From positions 1 to 37,125 of the forward strand of contig NZ_NCTE01000200.1 in NCBI RefSeq assembly GCF_002114215.1: a stretch of 37,125 nt of DNA, written 5' to 3'. The notes beneath the pieces were generated by a model. That model had not been told where the DNA came from and searched no databases. It worked only from the letters and a program-made list of their open reading frames with translations. The DNA comes from Streptomyces sp. 13-12-16 (GTDB taxonomy: Bacteria; Actinomycetota; Actinomycetes; Streptomycetales; Streptomycetaceae). Each line of letters starts with the position of its first letter. Position 1 is the stretch's first letter. Below, piece by piece: positions 14,274 through 21,676 of the stretch. The position numbers were made by a program, and so were the translations under genes.

Positions 14274-14388
14274 GATGCCGACCCGTCTCCGCGCCGACCA
14301 CTGGGGCGGCCCGGGGTTCGTCTCTCGCCGAGGACGACCCGGCGGGGCGGCCGGAGTGCGTGGTGCCCTCGGTACTTCAACCGTACGT
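14267..14388 (-). repeat. upstream-region repeat R2
   Basis: This is the second copy of the segment at 10853-10975, now in front of the STAS-GNAT gene. The TACCGAG box lies at 14374-14368 on the minus strand, 95 bases before the leader ATG. The repeat suggests that a promoter region was duplicated together with, or recombined onto, different cluster genes. Confidence 0.6.
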
Positions 14389-14619
14389 CGGCCGCAACCG
14401 GAAGCGGCTGCTTCGACGGGCGCGCGGCATGGTAGGGGCCGCATCACCTCACGGGCCGTCCCCACGGTCCGGGCTCTGCCGCGAGTACGAGCGCATGGGT
14501 TCGCGCCAGGCCCGGTTTGCCAAGGCCACCTCCAGCGTGTCCCCTCCCGTAGAGCAGCCTGCAGCGCGGGCGGACTTGCCCCGACGACACGGCGTCTGAA
14601 GATCAGGTTTTGAGACGGC
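14274..14619. other. 346-bp divergent intergenic region
   Basis: Besides repeat R2 this region holds no credible gene. It must contain the leftward promoter of the STAS-GNAT gene and the rightward promoter of the 14620-15362 pair, but I see no convincing -10/-35 pair in 14389-14619. Confidence 0.4.
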
Positions 14620-14811
14620 ATGACCTTCGGCAAGCTCGTCTTCCTCACGACCTGCGGCGCCCCGGCCAGCTACCAGCAGCAGCACGCCGCAGCCCAGGAC
14701 ATCCGCCGTCCCGACGTCCGCAACCTGGTCGCCGACATGGCCGCCCGCGACCGCCGTCGTACCCTGCCGGAACTGCACCACTTCAGCCGCCAACTGGGAG
14801 TCCCCGCGTGA
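14620..14811 (+). CDS. small hypothetical protein coupled to the flavoprotein gene
   Basis: The 63-residue frame from ATG 14620 has strong actinobacterial codon bias: MTFGKLVFLTTCGAPASYQQ, ending with TLPELHHFSRQLGVPA. A stop codon lies in frame only nine bases before the ATG. Its TGA overlaps the GTG of the flavoprotein gene (GTGA at 14808-14811). I recognise no family; the sequence looks helical and may be the C-terminal relic of a longer regulator that commonly precedes this type of flavoprotein gene in actinobacterial elements. There is no HTH. Confidence 0.5.
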   Translation: MTFGKLVFLTTCGAPASYQQQHAAAQDIRRPDVRNLVADMAARDRRRTLPELHHFSRQLGVPA

Positions 14812-15362
14812 CCGAGCCGACCGCTCCGGACAAGAAGCCCTTCCTGTACGTCGTCGTGTGCGCGGCAGGTGTTGCCCGTGACGTCGGCAAGCTCATCACC
14901 ACCGCCCAGGAGGCGCACTGGGACGTCGGCGCCATCGCCACACCGCAGGGACTCGGCTTCATCGACGCCAAGGCGATCGAGGCACAGACCGGCTACCCGA
15001 TCCGCTCCGCCTGGCGATCACCGGGAGACCCGCGCCCCCTGCCTCCGGCGGACGCGATCGCCGTCGCTCCCGCCACGTTCAACACGATCAACAAGTGGGC
15101 CGCCGGGATCTCAGACACCCTCGCCCTGGGCATCCTGTGCGAGGCGTACGGCATGGGCATCCCGACCGTGGCACTGCCCTACCTGAACTCAGCCCAGGCC
15201 GCCCACCCTGCCTATCAGCAGAGCCTGGACCGTCTGCAGGGGATGGGCGTCCTGATCGGCTCGTGCGAACCGCACCGGCCGAGGGCCGGTGGCGCGGCGG
15301 ATCGCTTCCGCTGGGAGGAAGCGCTGGAGTTGCTGGAGCCTCTGGTCAGCACGGTGCGGTGA
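14808..15362 (+). CDS. flavoprotein, EpiD/PPC-decarboxylase-like fold
   Basis: The 184-residue protein has features of the HFCD flavoprotein family (EpiD, Dfp, UbiX-like): FLYVVVCAAGVARDVGKLIT at the N-terminus in place of the classical G-S/T-IAA segment, ADAIAVAPATFNTINKWAAG with the PAxxNTxxKxxxG motif near residues 87-99, then LALGILCEAYGMGIPTVALP. Such enzymes bind FMN and decarboxylate or oxidise small acids or peptides. Stand-alone copies like this one are frequent in Streptomyces integrative elements, function unknown. The start GTG 14808 overlaps the previous stop. It reads rightward toward the convergent relaxase operon. Confidence 0.8.
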   Translation: MTEPTAPDKKPFLYVVVCAAGVARDVGKLITTAQEAHWDVGAIATPQGLGFIDAKAIEAQTGYPIRSAWRSPGDPRPLPPADAIAVAPATFNTINKWAAGISDTLALGILCEAYGMGIPTVALPYLNSAQAAHPAYQQSLDRLQGMGVLIGSCEPHRPRAGGAADRFRWEEALELLEPLVSTVR

Positions 15363-15534
15363 CGCGGTTCCTTCACCGGGGACGGACCGCAGTGATCATC
15401 GTCGACGCCCGTTCGCCAGGCTGCCGACGAGGTCACCGGGGAGCGAGGCAATCACTCCTCCTCGTGCGGACGTGCTGGGCTGCTGCCGAGGCGAGCTGAT
15501 CCGGAAGTAGGAGGGGGTCCCCCGGGCAAAGACC

Positions 15535-15595
15535 GTTCACTCAGGAAACACCAGAGCGTTCACTCAGGAAACGCGCGAATGTTCACTCAGGAAAC
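15535..15595. repeat. three exact 15-bp direct repeats at 23-bp spacing
   Basis: GTTCACTCAGGAAAC occurs at 15535-15549, 15558-15572 and 15581-15595. The 8-bp spacers differ, while starts are exactly 23 bp apart, about two helical turns, so all copies face the same side of the DNA. This is the layout of iterons bound cooperatively by a replication initiator or partition protein. A transcriptional operator is less likely because both flanking genes converge on the region. Confidence 0.85.
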
Positions 15596-15685
15596 CCGCG
15601 CCCGTCGTGGACCGGCCAAGCGCCCGTTGTGTGGTGTCAGCGGTGTGGGAGCCTGGGGGTGAACGGGACAGGTGCCTTCCTCCTG

Positions 15686-15713
15686 CTGACGGCCTCGCGC
15701 GCGAGGCCGTCAG
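15686..15713 (-). terminator. perfect 28-bp palindrome ending the relaxase operon
   Basis: CTGACGGCCTCGCG is followed directly by its reverse complement, with no loop. It lies nine bases beyond the relaxase stop and is a likely terminator of the leftward mob operon; it may also block the convergent flavoprotein transcript. Confidence 0.6.
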
Positions 15714-15721
15714 TGCCGGAA

Positions 15722-17431
15722 TTACCGGTGTCGAGAAGGTGCCGCAGGCCCAGGCTGCGAAGGGCTCGGTGGGGTCTGGCCACGCTGTGCCGTTCGTGCT
15801 GCAACGCTCGTGCGGGCTTGGGCGGCTCGTGCTCGGGCGCTGGGGGCCTGCCGGGCGGCGAGGCGTTGGATGCGCCAGGTGAGGGTCCTGGCGGTGGAGC
15901 GGGCGTCGTCCAGGGTGCGCCGGCGGGCGGCATGCTGGAGGAGCAGCTCGGGATCGTGGCCGGCGGTCTCGGCTTCGGTCAGGGCGGCGGCGAGTGCCGG
16001 CCAGGCGGGGTCGTCGAGGATCTGCTGAGCGTGTTCGGGCACGATCACGAGGATCCGCTGGGCGTGCCGTTCCATGGTGCGGGCCGGTGGTTGGCGCTGG
16101 GCCAGGGCGGCCAGTGGCTCGGCAGCAGCCTGTTGGGAGACGGCCTGCAGGTGGACCAGGGCCTGGTGGGCGGCGGCGACCTGCTGGTCGTGCTGGCGAG
16201 CCTGGTGCCAGCGGGCTGTGGCGAAGATGACGAGCACTGCGATGTCGAGGAACATCGCCAGCCCGGACCCGTCACCGGTGACCGGCACGGTGCGCAGCGC
16301 GCGGACGGCGCCCCGGAGGGCGCGTGCCTGGTCCTGCTGGGCGCGGATGCGGGAGCGGGTGGCGCGTTCGAACGCTGTGGCGGCCTGTTGCAGCTGTGGC
16401 CGCAGGTGGCTGGGGGCGAGCAGCGGCAGGACATCGATGGCTTCGCCAAAGGCTGCGATGTGGGCCTGGGCTGCCGCGTCGTCACCGTGGTCGAGGTGGT
16501 GGGGGATGCGCTCGGCCGCGGCGGTGGCCTGGTACCAGGGGTTGGGCCTGCGCCGGCTGCCCGGCTCCGCTGCGGGCGGAGCCTCGATGGCGGTGAGGCG
16601 TTCGCGGATCTTGGGGAAGGACAGGTCGGGGGCGAGTTTGGCGCCGGAGAACCAGATCGGCTCGCCGGCGGCGTTGGTGTCGCCTGCCACGGCGACCTTG
16701 TACCCGCGTACGTCGCCGGAGGGAAAGTGCTGAACATCGACGAGGACGCCTTCGACGCCGTCGAGCAGGTGGAGGAATTCCTCCGGGCTGGTGGCGATGG
16801 ACACCAGCTGGCGGACGGTGGTGCGCAGGCGCTCGCGGGAGGTCCGAGTCGTGCCGGCGCGGCGGGCTTTCTCCATCTCGGCGCGGGTGGGGCGCTTGGT
16901 GGCGGTGCGGTCGCCGCGCACGACCTGCAGGAGTCCGTATTCCTTCTCGATGGCGGCGAGTTCCTTGTCGGCCTTCAGGTAGTCGTTCCAGTGGCGGGCG
17001 GTGCTCAGGTCTCCTCGGACCTTGGTGGCGGCGATGTGGATGTGGTCGTCGGCGTGGCGTACGGCGACCCAACGGCACCCGTCGGGGTCGCCTTGTGGCG
17101 CGATGCCGGTGGCCGCCACAATGCGGCGCGCGATGTCCGCCCACTCGGCGTCGGTGAGGTGCCGGTCGCCGGGGGCGGCACGTACCGAGCAGTGCCACAC
17201 GTGCCGCTCGGGTACCCGGCCCAGTCGGCGGGCTTGCTTGACCCGCAGGTCGAGGTCGGCCACGAGGCGCTTCTTTGTGGCGTCGAAGTCGTCGGCGCGG
17301 CCTGGGTCGGGTGCGAAGCCGTCCCAGGAGGCGATCAGGTGCGGGTCGGTGTGGTCCTTGGCCTTCTTCGTGTCGAACAGGTACCGGATCAGGCCGGCGG
17401 TGTCCTTGCCGCTGCCGATCTTGGCGATCAC
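15722..17431 (-). CDS. MOBP-type relaxase/mobilization nuclease
   Basis: The 569-residue protein is a HUH relaxase that would nick oriT and stay attached to the transferred strand. Motif I has Tyr17 in TAGLIRYLFD, and the metal-binding histidine motif is HADDHIH (His126, His130, His132). The N-terminal domain (1-250) carries these, and the long helical C-terminus (300-569) contains one hydrophobic segment at about 389-407 (GLAMFLDIAVLVIFATA), which may tether it to the membrane. The tail is Ala/Arg/Pro rich. GTG 17431 overlaps the mobC stop by four bases (GTGA), so the two are coupled. No helicase domain is visible. The class (MOBP, as in MobA/Rlx with MobC) is judged by motif spacing. Confidence 0.88.
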   Translation of the reverse strand: MIAKIGSGKDTAGLIRYLFDTKKAKDHTDPHLIASWDGFAPDPGRADDFDATKKRLVADLDLRVKQARRLGRVPERHVWHCSVRAAPGDRHLTDAEWADIARRIVAATGIAPQGDPDGCRWVAVRHADDHIHIAATKVRGDLSTARHWNDYLKADKELAAIEKEYGLLQVVRGDRTATKRPTRAEMEKARRAGTTRTSRERLRTTVRQLVSIATSPEEFLHLLDGVEGVLVDVQHFPSGDVRGYKVAVAGDTNAAGEPIWFSGAKLAPDLSFPKIRERLTAIEAPPAAEPGSRRRPNPWYQATAAAERIPHHLDHGDDAAAQAHIAAFGEAIDVLPLLAPSHLRPQLQQAATAFERATRSRIRAQQDQARALRGAVRALRTVPVTGDGSGLAMFLDIAVLVIFATARWHQARQHDQQVAAAHQALVHLQAVSQQAAAEPLAALAQRQPPARTMERHAQRILVIVPEHAQQILDDPAWPALAAALTEAETAGHDPELLLQHAARRRTLDDARSTARTLTWRIQRLAARQAPSARARAAQARTSVAARTAQRGQTPPSPSQPGPAAPSRHR

Positions 17432-18078
17432 TGGGCCGCCTTCGCGGAGACAGCGTGGTTCATGGTCTGCGCGATGTCGCCGATCGCGGCGCGGACTGCG
17501 TCCAGGGTGCGCTCGGTCTGCGCGAGGACGGCGGTGTCCACAGGGTGTGGATCCCCTCCGGCGTTGAGGCGGTGGGCGATCTGGTTGACGTTGTTGCCGA
17601 TGCGGGCGACCTCGGCCCGCAGGGCGTCGAGCTTGTCGAGGCAATCATCGAGCTGGGTGCGCTGCCCGGCCAGGCCCACGGTGAGATCGCCATCGAGGTA
17701 GGCCATGATCACGGCGCCGACGAGGTGGGCGCCGGCGATGCCCATCTCACGGGCCCGGGTGAGGATCCGGGTCTTCTCGTCGACGCTGTAGCGGACGTCG
17801 ACACGCTTTTTGCGCTGGACGTCCTCGCGGGAACGGCGGCGGGCGAGACGACGCAAGGTGACTTCGTCGGCGCTGGCGGCGGGCGACTGCTCGGCTGCGT
17901 CGGCGGGTGCCTCCTCCTCGGGCACCCCCTGGTGCCCGAAGCCCTCCGCCACCCCCGGGGCAGAGGTGTCCGCGTTGGACCGGCCCTTGGACGGTCCAAC
18001 GTCATACCTTGCTGGCTGGGTGACGGCGGTGGTCACCTCCTGCTGGCTGGTGGGGAGTTCATTGTGGAGGTCGGGCAT
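17428..18078 (-). CDS. MobC-type relaxosome accessory protein
   Basis: The 216-residue protein has a disordered acidic N-terminus (1-70) and a C-terminal MobC domain: KRVDVRYSVDEKTRILTRA resembles a ribbon-helix-helix start, and VARIGNNVNQIAHRLNAGGD is the characteristic G-N-N-x-N-Q-I-A motif of MobC proteins. These proteins bind oriT, open the nick site and help the relaxase. ATG 18078 has GGAG at a spacing of nine; ATG 18093 is an alternative. It is coupled to the relaxase gene. An inverted repeat 55 bp upstream (18133-18166) may be its target. Confidence 0.85.
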   Translation of the reverse strand: MPDLHNELPTSQQEVTTAVTQPARYDVGPSKGRSNADTSAPGVAEGFGHQGVPEEEAPADAAEQSPAASADEVTLRRLARRRSREDVQRKKRVDVRYSVDEKTRILTRAREMGIAGAHLVGAVIMAYLDGDLTVGLAGQRTQLDDCLDKLDALRAEVARIGNNVNQIAHRLNAGGDPHPVDTAVLAQTERTLDAVRAAIGDIAQTMNHAVSAKAAQ

Positions 18079-18132
18079 AGAGCGGTTCTCCATGTGGTGT
18101 TGCGGTGCGACGGTGACGCGATTCGACGGCTG

Positions 18133-18166
18133 GCTCGTCCCCGTACTGGTCAGCGCGGGGACGAGC
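18133..18166. repeat. 11-bp perfect inverted repeat, candidate oriT
   Basis: GCTCGTCCCCG (18133-18143) and CGGGGACGAGC (18156-18166) are separated by 12 bp in the 131-bp gap between the DUF2637 and mobC genes. Origins of transfer recognised by MOBP relaxases usually lie next to mobC and contain such an inverted repeat beside the nick site. There is no T-tract, so simple termination is less likely, but attenuation cannot be excluded. Confidence 0.5.
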
Positions 18167-18209
18167 GAGAGAAGTCGAGTTCGCAGGGTGGTGGGTGCTG
18201 CTGGGAGCC

Positions 18210-19094
18210 TCAGAGGGCGTTGGCGGGTTCCTTGTCGGGCTCGGCCCGCCACTGGCTGGCGGCCTGGTCGAGTTCGACCTGCACCCAGTCCTTGATCCGG
18301 GTCAGGCGGTCCTTGCCGATGCGGTAGCCGGCGTCTCGTATCGCCGCCTCGATGTTGCGGCGTGACGCGCGGCCTCCGCGTCCCAGCGGTGCCGCGCGGG
18401 CGAGGGCGAGGAGTTCGTCGAAGGTGACGTCGCGTTCGTGGCCCTCTGCCGTGGCGAGCGGTTTCCGAGCCTGCGGCACATTGGCGGCGTCCCGCACCAC
18501 GTCGCGGGGGCGACCGGCCACATCGGGCATCTCTGCTTGCTCTGGCAGACCGGCGTTGCCCTCGGATGACGGAGTCGGCTCGGCGTAGTCGGTGTGGTTG
18601 TGGCCGTAGCCAGGGGCGTTGTGGCTCTTTGTGGTGGCGACCTCTTGAACGTGGCGTGTGGGGTGGCGGCGGATGACCAGGTCAAGGTGGACGGCTCCGG
18701 CCAGTGCCAGCGGGGCGATGGCTGACAGGGCGCCGACGGTGACGTCGTCCAGGTGGAGCCCGGTGGTGTGAGCCTGCTGGTTGAGGCGGACGGCATGCAG
18801 GGCGTTGGCCCAGATGCTGGTGATCGTGGCGATGCCGACGAGTGCCCAGACGTACAGCCGGGAGCGCCAGGGTGCGGTGCGCAGGATGAGCAGGGCGGCG
18901 ACGCCGATGGCGATGAAACCGTCGATCACCAGGGGGAAGGCGTACGTGAGGATTCCGCGGGCGTGGATGGCGACGGCCATCTGCCGCAGAGCGTCGTAGG
19001 AGAGGGCGAAGCCGATCGTGCCGACCAGGGCGACCCCGAGGCGGATCGCTGCGGTCAGTACCGGCGCAGGAGCTTGGGCGGTGCGTGAAGGCAA
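18210..19094 (-). CDS. DUF2637 membrane protein (Spd-like)
   Basis: The protein has four transmembrane helices (about residues 12-33, 50-71, 79-101 and 118-141) in the DUF2637 arrangement, with YAFPLVIDGFIAIGVAALLI as the signature second helix. A long hydrophilic tail follows, ending in SRRNIEAAIRDAGYRIGKDR and RIKDWVQVEL, a helical unit that may bind DNA. DUF2637 proteins are regular parts of actinomycete plasmids and integrative elements, where related genes act in spread of the element. I chose TTG 19094 (TGGAG eight bases upstream, 294 residues). A GTG at 19232 would add 46 residues encoded by the repeat cluster of 19161-19284, which looks non-coding. Confidence 0.75.
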   Translation of the reverse strand: MPSRTAQAPAPVLTAAIRLGVALVGTIGFALSYDALRQMAVAIHARGILTYAFPLVIDGFIAIGVAALLILRTAPWRSRLYVWALVGIATITSIWANALHAVRLNQQAHTTGLHLDDVTVGALSAIAPLALAGAVHLDLVIRRHPTRHVQEVATTKSHNAPGYGHNHTDYAEPTPSSEGNAGLPEQAEMPDVAGRPRDVVRDAANVPQARKPLATAEGHERDVTFDELLALARAAPLGRGGRASRRNIEAAIRDAGYRIGKDRLTRIKDWVQVELDQAASQWRAEPDKEPANAL

Positions 19095-19160
19095 GCGGGG
19101 TACTCCAGGCGGGGAGCGGGTGCCATGGGCACCGAGTGAGGCTGGTGGGAGGGGGTGCGC

Positions 19161-19284
19161 ACTCGTCGCACTCGTCGCGTGCCTGGTCACAGCAGGTACG
19201 GAAGGTTGGCGTGATACGAGTGGACTCGTCACGGCGAGGACACTCGTCGCGGGGCTGACCTGCGACGCGACGAGTGCGACGAGT
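19161..19284. repeat. ACTCGTCGC repeat cluster, candidate replication origin
   Basis: A perfect 20-bp inverted repeat has arms ACTCGTCGCACTCGTCGCGT (19161-19180) and its reverse complement (19265-19284), each arm itself a tandem of two ACTCGTCGC units. Between them lie a 14-bp palindrome ACGAGTGGACTCGT (19216-19229) and another CACTCGTCGCG (19241-19251). At least seven ACTCGT cores occur in 125 bp, all between the DUF3631 stop and the DUF2637 start. Dense repeats next to a replication-type gene suggest an origin or initiator-binding region. Confidence 0.7.
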
Positions 19285-19286
19285 CT

Positions 19287-20546
19287 TTACGAGTGCAGGC
19301 CCGGGCCGGGGGCGGTGCTCTCGTCGCCGCTGTCGGGCGTCGGCTCCTCGGGGCAGTAGCGGGCCCAGGCGTCGGCGAAGCGGAGGCGGGCGAAGCCCTT
19401 GGCCTGCCGGCCGCCTTCAAAGCGGTGAGTGGCGGCCTTGATATCGAAGTCCTTGAGGAGGATGCCCAGGTGGCGTGGGCTCAGGCCGGCGGTGCCGTAC
19501 TCGGCCCACGGCGCCTCCTGGTCCTTGAGGAGCTCGTCCAGCAGGTCCCGGGTGCGCATGATGTCGGGATCACCGCAGCGTGCGAAGGCGCGCCGGATGT
19601 CCTGCAGCAGGCGGGTCTTCAGGTTCGACTCGTCGTCCTTGCCTGCCTCGGCCGCGCACATGGACGCACACGCGGCACGGGCCTCCTCGGGCCAGGTGCC
19701 GCCCGCCAGTTCCGCGACGATTACGAGCGGTTCCCAGGTGTCTGCCGCCCGGTCCTGCACCGGCATCGGCGGTACCAAGTCCGCTGCGGTGTCCATCAGG
19801 GGGCGCAGCCAGGCGGTCAGCCGGTCGCGCAGGCCGTGCAGGGTCGGGATGTCGCGGCGGGAGCGGAACTGCTCGACCCGCTCACCATCCTTGCGGCGCT
19901 GCATGCGGATCACCACCGCCCGGTCCATGACCGTGTCCGGTAGATCCCCGATGCCGGCGAGCGCTGCCATGGCGAAGGTGGGGAACGCCTGAGGCTTGTG
20001 CTCGGGCCCGGAGATGCGCAGGGCGGGCCGGTTGCGCTGGTGGCCGGCATTGAGCAGGCCGCGCAGCTCCTCGTTCTTCTCGGCGGCCTTGATGCTGCCG
20101 AAGATGGTGTCGGCCTCGTCCACCAGCAGGGTGGGCGGGTCATCGCCGATGGCGCGGAAGACGACCGCCGGGCTGGTGTTGACCGTGATCAGCGGCTCGC
20201 GCACGGTCTCCGTGATCACATCCAGCAGGCGGGACTTGCCGCACCGTTTCGCCGGTCCGACCACCGCGAGACGAGGCGCGTGCTGGAGGGCGGGCTGGAT
20301 GTGCGTGGCCGCGACCCACAGTGTGACGGCGGTCAGCGCCTCGCTGCTGGGCAGGATCACGTACCGGGCGATGGCTTCCCGCAGCTCGTCCAGCAAGGCG
20401 GCGCCCTCTGGAGCCTGGGGCGGCTTCTCGTCCTCGGCGGGCGAGGGTTCGGGTATTGCGGGAGCTGCCTGGCCGGGGACGGCGACGGGCGGCCAGGTGG
20501 GCGTCGGGGATGCGGTAGGGGTGGTGGAGGACGTAGGTTCGTCCAC
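19287..20546 (-). CDS. DUF3631 P-loop ATPase, putative replication protein
   Basis: The 419-residue protein starts at GTG 20546 behind GGGAGG. A Pro-rich N-terminus (1-48) is followed by a P-loop ATPase: Walker A GPAKRCGKS (97-105), Walker B TLLVDEAD (139-146), then the DUF3631 region with LRGLLNAGHQRNRPALRISG and a PTFAMAALAGIGDLPDTVMD segment. The C-terminal part (about 290-400) contains RDLLDELLKDQEAPWAEYGT and a winged-helix-like end. DUF3631 proteins accompany excisionase and relaxase genes in actinobacterial elements and resemble plasmid helicase or primase-associated ATPases. It is the likely replication helicase of the excised circle. The repeat cluster just after its stop would be its origin. 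Confidence 0.8.
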   Translation of the reverse strand: MDEPTSSTTPTASPTPTWPPVAVPGQAAPAIPEPSPAEDEKPPQAPEGAALLDELREAIARYVILPSSEALTAVTLWVAATHIQPALQHAPRLAVVGPAKRCGKSRLLDVITETVREPLITVNTSPAVVFRAIGDDPPTLLVDEADTIFGSIKAAEKNEELRGLLNAGHQRNRPALRISGPEHKPQAFPTFAMAALAGIGDLPDTVMDRAVVIRMQRRKDGERVEQFRSRRDIPTLHGLRDRLTAWLRPLMDTAADLVPPMPVQDRAADTWEPLVIVAELAGGTWPEEARAACASMCAAEAGKDDESNLKTRLLQDIRRAFARCGDPDIMRTRDLLDELLKDQEAPWAEYGTAGLSPRHLGILLKDFDIKAATHRFEGGRQAKGFARLRFADAWARYCPEEPTPDSGDESTAPGPGLHS

Positions 20547-20683
20547 AGGTGTTCCTCCCTGGTGGGCCGGACGGGCAAGGCCCGGCCCACCGGATCGGTC
20601 ATTCAGGGGCGATGGGGCAGGGACTGTGCGGCTCTCGGCGGTGGCTCGCCGAGAGCCGTTTCGCTGTCCCTGAAAGGGCGGCG

Positions 20684-20926
20684 TCAGACCACGAGGTCGT
20701 ACGTGGCCTGGGCGTTCAGCCAGGCGTCCACCTCGTGCCAGCGGTAGCGCAGGTGGCGGCCGACCTTGTGCACGTTGGGGCCGACGCCCCGGTACTTCCA
20801 CTGGTAGAGGGTCTTCACCGGCACCCCGAGGTAGGTGGCGACCTCCGCAGGGGTGGCCAGCGGGCCGCGCTGGGCAGCTGCGGTGGCGACAGGGACGTTG
20901 GTACCGCGGGGAGAGGTCTTCGGCAC
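20684..20926 (-). CDS. excisionase-like MerR/AlpA HTH protein
   Basis: The 80-residue protein has a single winged HTH: LATPAEVATYLGVPVKTLYQ, then HLRYRWHEVDAWLNAQ. This is the DNA-binding fold of Xis/AlpA-type excisionases and of helix-turn-helix 17 family proteins that accompany actinobacterial integrases. GTG 20926 has AAAGGAG at proper spacing. It is the first gene of the leftward replication-mobilization series, 137 bp before the DUF3631 gene. It probably bends DNA at att sites to favour excision and may also act as a regulator. Confidence 0.8.
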   Translation of the reverse strand: MPKTSPRGTNVPVATAAAQRGPLATPAEVATYLGVPVKTLYQWKYRGVGPNVHKVGRHLRYRWHEVDAWLNAQATYDLVV

Positions 20927-20996
20927 AGGGCTCCTTTTCGGTGTTGAACAACGGGCCTGGACAACACAGCCACACCGCCCAGGGAAAAGTCCAGAG

Positions 20997-21025
20997 TTAG
21001 TTCTGAAACTCTGTACTAGTTCTCT
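20997..21025. promoter_or_regulatory. operator-like site near the excisionase gene
   Basis: TTAGTTCTGAAACTCT (20997-21012) matches 14 of 16 bases, in inverted orientation, with 21338-21353. A further half-copy CTAGTTCTCT follows at 21016-21025. The site overlaps an imperfect palindrome AGAGTT-N8-AACTCT (20993-21012). It lies 71 bases upstream of the excisionase start, where it could repress or activate the rep/mob operon. Confidence 0.6.
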
Positions 21026-21337
21026 CGGCGTGGCCGGGAGAGACCAAACAGTAAGGGCGGATCCCCGGTTGCCGAAATCGCTCCCGCAGAGCCTGGAATT
21101 TTTCTGTGGCGCAACGGCTGGCAGAGGGGTCGGAATCCGGTACCTCCGCAGCTCAGAGATAGCGCCCAGCAGTCATCAGTGGCGCGGTCAGCCTGCCGGA
21201 CACTATGGCTGATAGTCGCTCAAATCGCCCATCTCCATGACGCGGAGAGAAGATAGCACGGCCTCTCCGCTGAAAAGGCTCGTGATGTACCGGAATTCGG
21301 CGAGACGAACACCGCTTCGCCCCCGGGCGACCTTTAT

Positions 21338-21353
21338 AGAGTTTAAGAACTAG
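21338..21353. promoter_or_regulatory. operator-like site before the XRE-integrase operon
   Basis: AGAGTTTAAGAACTAG, reverse complement CTAGTTCTTAAACTCT, is the partner of the site at 20997-21012. It is 41 bases before the XRE ATG and in the AT-richest stretch, where the promoter should be. A single repressor acting on both divergent operons would explain the pair; the XRE protein is the obvious candidate. Confidence 0.6.
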
Positions 21354-21394
21354 CTCTTGCCATGACGGCCGGATGCAAGTTACAGCTACCTGTC

Positions 21395-21676
21395 ATGGCA
21401 ACCCGACCTGTCGAAATAGGCCCCGCCGGCCTCCACACCGCCCGCGCCATCGAGCACCTACGCCTCGTGCGCAGCCTGACCCAGCACCAGCTCGCCGCCC
21501 GCTGCACCGCGCTGGGCCGCCCGATGTCCAACACCGCCCTCAGCCGAACCGAACGCGCCCACCGACGCTGCGATGTCGACGACCTCGTCGCCATCGCCAC
21601 CGCGCTCGGTGTTCCTCCCATGGCCCTGCTCCTGCCGCTCCCGTCGGTGTCCAGTAATGACCGGAGGGGGTGCTAG
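21395..21676 (+). CDS. XRE-type HTH regulator of the element
   Basis: The 93-residue protein begins MATRPVEIGPAGLHTARAIE, followed by the HTH (LTQHQLAARC, then MSNTALSRTER) and DVDDLVAIATALGVPPMALL. Short XRE proteins of this exact type sit directly before integrase genes in many Streptomyces elements. ATG 21395 is chosen by resemblance to that family; ATG 21362 is also in frame, and neither has a strong ribosome binding site. The TAG stop abuts the TTG of the integrase gene. It probably controls excision and replication through the operator pair at 20997 and 21338. Confidence 0.75.
   Translation: MATRPVEIGPAGLHTARAIEHLRLVRSLTQHQLAARCTALGRPMSNTALSRTERAHRRCDVDDLVAIATALGVPPMALLLPLPSVSSNDRRGC

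Larger units (their letters stand above)
15363..15721. other. 359-bp convergent intergenic region with iterons
   Basis: No gene is credible. The region contains three exact 15-bp direct repeats at 23-bp spacing (15535-15595) and a perfect 28-bp palindrome (15686-15713) just past the relaxase stop. Confidence 0.7.
20927..21394. other. 468-bp divergent control region of the element
   Basis: There is no gene. It separates the leftward rep/mob operon from the rightward XRE-integrase operon and is less GC-rich than its surroundings. It contains two related operator-like sequences near its ends (20997-21012 and 21338-21353) and an 8-bp inverted repeat GCGGAGAG/CTCTCCGC (21242-21249 with 21263-21270). 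Confidence 0.6.

Noticed and set aside
15535-15595. CRISPR array
   Set aside because: Only three 15-bp repeats with 8-bp spacers and no cas genes; the spacing suits iterons.
15629-17701. 690-codon rightward frame opposite the relaxase gene
   Set aside because: It is the complementary shadow of relaxase and mobC coding, with Gly/Val-rich composition and no domain.
19095-19232. N-terminal extension of the DUF2637 protein from GTG 19232
   Set aside because: The extra 46 residues are encoded by the repeat cluster and have no family resemblance, while TTG 19094 has a good ribosome binding site.
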